A stretch of 64,000 bases of DNA from CAYWKS01 sp964458935 (GTDB taxonomy: Bacteria > Planctomycetota > Phycisphaerae > Phycisphaerales > Zrk34), in the NCBI GenBank assembly GCA_964458935.1, contig CAYWKS010000007.1:1-64000 (forward strand), in the 5' to 3' direction. Below the pieces are notes generated by a model. That model made no database searches. It was given only the letters and a program-made list of their open reading frames with translations, and had not been told where the DNA came from. Of this stretch, positions 61,877-64,000 are shown piece by piece; the stretch's first letter is position 1, and each line of letters begins with the position of its first letter. Both the position numbers and the translations under genes were made by a program.

Positions 61877-63720
61877 AACGGTTCGAGCGGATCGCCATCG
61901 GCCTGGCCGCGTTCCTCAGCATCGCCGTGCACGCGGCGGTGGCGTGGGCGGTGTTGAACATGCCGGTGGGGCGGCCCGGCGGGACGCTGTTCGCCGCGCG
62001 TGAGCAGCCGCAGACCTACCGCAGCGAAGTCACACGCGCGGCGCTGGAGGACCTGGCGGACCTGGCGGCCGAGCCCGAGACGATCGATCCGGGTGACGAC
62101 GCCGAGGCCGACGCCCGGCAATTGCGCGACCTTGTTCAGGATGCCGACGTGGGCGCGTGGACCGATGACCCGGCGGCGGTCGAGCGGTCGATGCCCCAGC
62201 CCGACGCGGCGCGTGCGACCGAGGCGCCGGCGGTGGAGCCGGGCCCGGTCCGGCTCGATGAGGCCCGGGTGATCGACGCGACCGCCCGGGCGCTGCGGCA
62301 GCTCGACCCGACGCTGGCGCTGCCGGAGTTCGTCGCCGCGGTGGACGAGGTGCCGACGCCCGCGCCCAGCGATCAGCCGATCGCCCCGTCGCAGGTCGTG
62401 GACGTGGCGGGGCTGCGTGGCTTGAACCGCGACGGCGACACGCCGGGCGGTGGCGACGACGGCGGCGACACGGCAGCGGCGGCCCGGCCCCCGCGGACCG
62501 TGCCCGGCAACGACGCACCGCGCCGGCAACCCGCCGACGAACCGGCCGGCGCCACGGCGGGCGAACTCGCGTTCGATGCCGACATCCCACTGCCCGAGGC
62601 GACGACGGGGCTGGGCCTGCCCGGGGCGCCGATGCGGGGCCTGGAGGTCGAGCGGCTGGACAACGACTTCCAGTACGCGCTGATGACCTTCGACGGGCCG
62701 CTGCGCGAGCCGTCGCGGTTCCTGTTCTTCGGGTCCGAGGACAAGCCGCGGCCCGCCGAGCCGGGCTGGTTCGAGGTGCAGGTCCGCCCGCGGTCGACGC
62801 TGCGTCGGCTCGAGCCGCTGGCCAAGGACGTGGTCTACGTGCTCGACACGTCCGGGTCGATCGAGGAGAAGTGGCTGGGGCCGGTGCGGCACGGCGTCGC
62901 CGCCGCGCTCGACAGCCTCAACGACGGCGACCGGTTCAACGTCGTCCGCTTCGACGAGACGGTCGAGGTGCTGGACCCCGGCGGCCTGCTCGAAGCCGAC
63001 GACCGGAACGTCGAAAGGGCCCGCCAGTTCATCCGCAAGGCCGCCGTCGCCGGCTACACCGACGTCAACCAGGCGTTGGCGCGGCTGGTGCGGCTCCCGC
63101 GCGACGCGGATCGCGTCTACCAGGTCGTCTTCGTCTCGGACGGCCACCCCACCGCCGGCGCGGTCGACCCGAAACAGATCATCGACGTGTTCACGCGGGC
63201 GAACAACCTCGTCGCCTCGGTCTACGCGGTCAGCGTCGGCGACAAGCCGGACAACCAGTTCCTGCAGGCGCTGGCGTACCGCAACAAGGGCTACGTGCGT
63301 CGGCCCGAGCGGTGGGTGACGGCGACGGACGCGATCGCCGACCTGGCTTCGCGGCTGCGTTACCCGATCCTGCGCGATGCGTCGTTCAACGCCGCGGGCG
63401 TGGACACGTCGCAGTTGTTCCCGCGCCAGCCGCGCGACGTGTACAAGGACGACCCGATCGCGCTGTTCGGGCGGTTCGACGCGGACGACAAGCGCCTGGT
63501 CATGGAGATCCGCGGCGGCGGCGCGACCGGGCCGATGGCCTTCGCCTTCGAGCTGCCCTTCAACCGGGCGGCGGCCGGCTCGCGCCAGATCGCCACGCAA
63601 TGGGCCAAGGCCAGGCTGCACCACCTCTACGGCGAACTGCTGCGGTCCGGCCAAACCCGCCGCCCCGCGGTCCGCCAACAGATCGACGATCTCCGCGAGA
63701 AATACGGGCTGGACGACTGA
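61873..63720 (+). CDS. Membrane-anchored von Willebrand A-domain protein
   Basis: 615 residues from GTG 61873, overlapping the TPR gene by 4 nt. An N-terminal helix (residues 8-29, TonB/TolA-like in position and followed by a Pro/Ala-rich linker) anchors it in the membrane. Residues about 318-510 form a VWA domain with a complete metal-ion adhesion site: DTSGS at 325-329, the Thr in GYTDVNQA, and VSDGHPT. The C-terminal 100 residues are mixed alpha/beta. VWA domains mediate protein-protein contact through a bound Mg ion. As the last gene of an exbB-exbD-TPR-VWA operon it is a plausible energised effector or receptor contact, an inference from order and topology. Confidence 0.82.
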   Translation: MKRFERIAIGLAAFLSIAVHAAVAWAVLNMPVGRPGGTLFAAREQPQTYRSEVTRAALEDLADLAAEPETIDPGDDAEADARQLRDLVQDADVGAWTDDPAAVERSMPQPDAARATEAPAVEPGPVRLDEARVIDATARALRQLDPTLALPEFVAAVDEVPTPAPSDQPIAPSQVVDVAGLRGLNRDGDTPGGGDDGGDTAAAARPPRTVPGNDAPRRQPADEPAGATAGELAFDADIPLPEATTGLGLPGAPMRGLEVERLDNDFQYALMTFDGPLREPSRFLFFGSEDKPRPAEPGWFEVQVRPRSTLRRLEPLAKDVVYVLDTSGSIEEKWLGPVRHGVAAALDSLNDGDRFNVVRFDETVEVLDPGGLLEADDRNVERARQFIRKAAVAGYTDVNQALARLVRLPRDADRVYQVVFVSDGHPTAGAVDPKQIIDVFTRANNLVASVYAVSVGDKPDNQFLQALAYRNKGYVRRPERWVTATDAIADLASRLRYPILRDASFNAAGVDTSQLFPRQPRDVYKDDPIALFGRFDADDKRLVMEIRGGGATGPMAFAFELPFNRAAAGSRQIATQWAKARLHHLYGELLRSGQTRRPAVRQQIDDLREKYGLDD

Positions 63721-63774
63721 CCCACCGACGTCAACGCACCGACATCCCGGCGATCGGAATCGCCGGCGGCGACC

Positions 63775-64000
63775 TCAACCGCCGCGGAATCCATCGCTGG
63801 CCGGCCGGGCGTTGCGATGCACGACACGCCGGTTAATCACGCGCGCAGGCATCATCGGGACCTCTCGGCCGGTTGCGTTGGCCGCATCGATCCAGGCGTC
63901 CATCGCATCGCGGATGTGGGTCAACGCCGCCGCGCGGGTGACGCCCTGTGAGGCACAACCCGGCAGGCTCGGCACTTGCGCCACCCACCAGTCAGACTCC
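63775..64000 (-). CDS. HicB-like antitoxin, N-terminally incomplete at window edge
   Basis: At least 75 residues, reading in from the right edge. DWWVAQVPSLPGCASQGVTRAAALTHIRDAMDAWIDA matches the HicB/UPF0150 partial-RNase-H fold (pattern WxAxxPxLPGCxxxGxTxxEAxxNIxEA). In type II systems HicB neutralises the HicA mRNA interferase. The C-terminal DNA-binding part is not recognisable in the tail (EVPMMPARVINRRVVHRNARP). HicA, if present, would lie to the right; many such genes are solitary. Confidence 0.78.
   Translation of the reverse strand, partial: ESDWWVAQVPSLPGCASQGVTRAAALTHIRDAMDAWIDAANATGREVPMMPARVINRRVVHRNARPASDGFRGG

Overview
The window is GC-rich chromosomal DNA (AT-rich only in short intergenic patches) and reads like a planctomycete of the Phycisphaerae type. 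This is an inference from gene content: PEP-CTERM secreted proteins, a membrane pyrophosphatase, several TPR, Sel1 and von Willebrand A secreted proteins, a UbiX/UbiA pair of the futalosine menaquinone type, GH29 and GH105 enzymes, and flagellar FliD/FliS. No rRNA or other decisive taxonomic marker is present. There are no insertion sequences, phage genes or CRISPR arrays.

Layout. 1-0.3 kb: the 3' end of a membrane pyrophosphatase gene and its terminator. 0.4-9.3 kb: a carbohydrate island with a TRAP transporter (DctP-DctQ-DctM), a GH67-like protein, a second TIM-barrel-like protein, a radical SAM protein with a B12-binding-type N-terminus and a GH88/105 hydrolase. Together they suggest import and breakdown of uronate-containing glycans. 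9.3-12.5 kb: an NDP-sugar epimerase, a PAC2-family protein and a DegT-type sugar aminotransferase. 12.4-16.7 kb: an accessory segment bounded by a perfect 155-bp direct repeat. It carries three tandem PEP-CTERM paralogues and a hemolysin-III-type membrane protein. The first paralogue has its sorting signal in the -1 frame behind a slippery T-run. 17-25.5 kb: a LuxR-type regulator, an alpha-L-fucosidase, UbiX and UbiA, tRNA-Lys(CTT), a short MscS protein, a methyltransferase, a BtpA-family protein and a secreted metallophosphoesterase.

25.6-31.5 kb: a complete RND efflux operon with overlapping genes, converging on a TrkH/TrkA potassium system that sits downstream of an orphan histidine kinase. 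35.4-36.9 kb: parB with two parS sites upstream, so this locus is a centromere-like segregation region and may lie near the replication origin. 37-43.9 kb: a nucleoside hydrolase, a TlpA-like thioredoxin, a small protein plus an unusually long FliD plus FliS, and a FecR-domain protein. 44-50.1 kb: pterin dehydratase, a GGDEF protein, a beta-lactamase-fold hydrolase, an M28 peptidase, two unknown proteins, and an IscA/Rrf2 pair. 50.2-63.7 kb: ExbD plus a TonB-like protein, tRNA-Arg(CCG), a Sel1-repeat lipoprotein, HrpA helicase, and a four-gene ExbB-ExbD-TPR-VWA operon. A truncated HicB-like gene ends the window.

A recurring regulatory theme is a TATAAT-like hexamer placed only 6-9 nt before the start codon of genes that lack a Shine-Dalgarno sequence. 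This suggests leaderless transcripts. Other genes, especially inside operons, have clear AGGAG-type ribosome sites.
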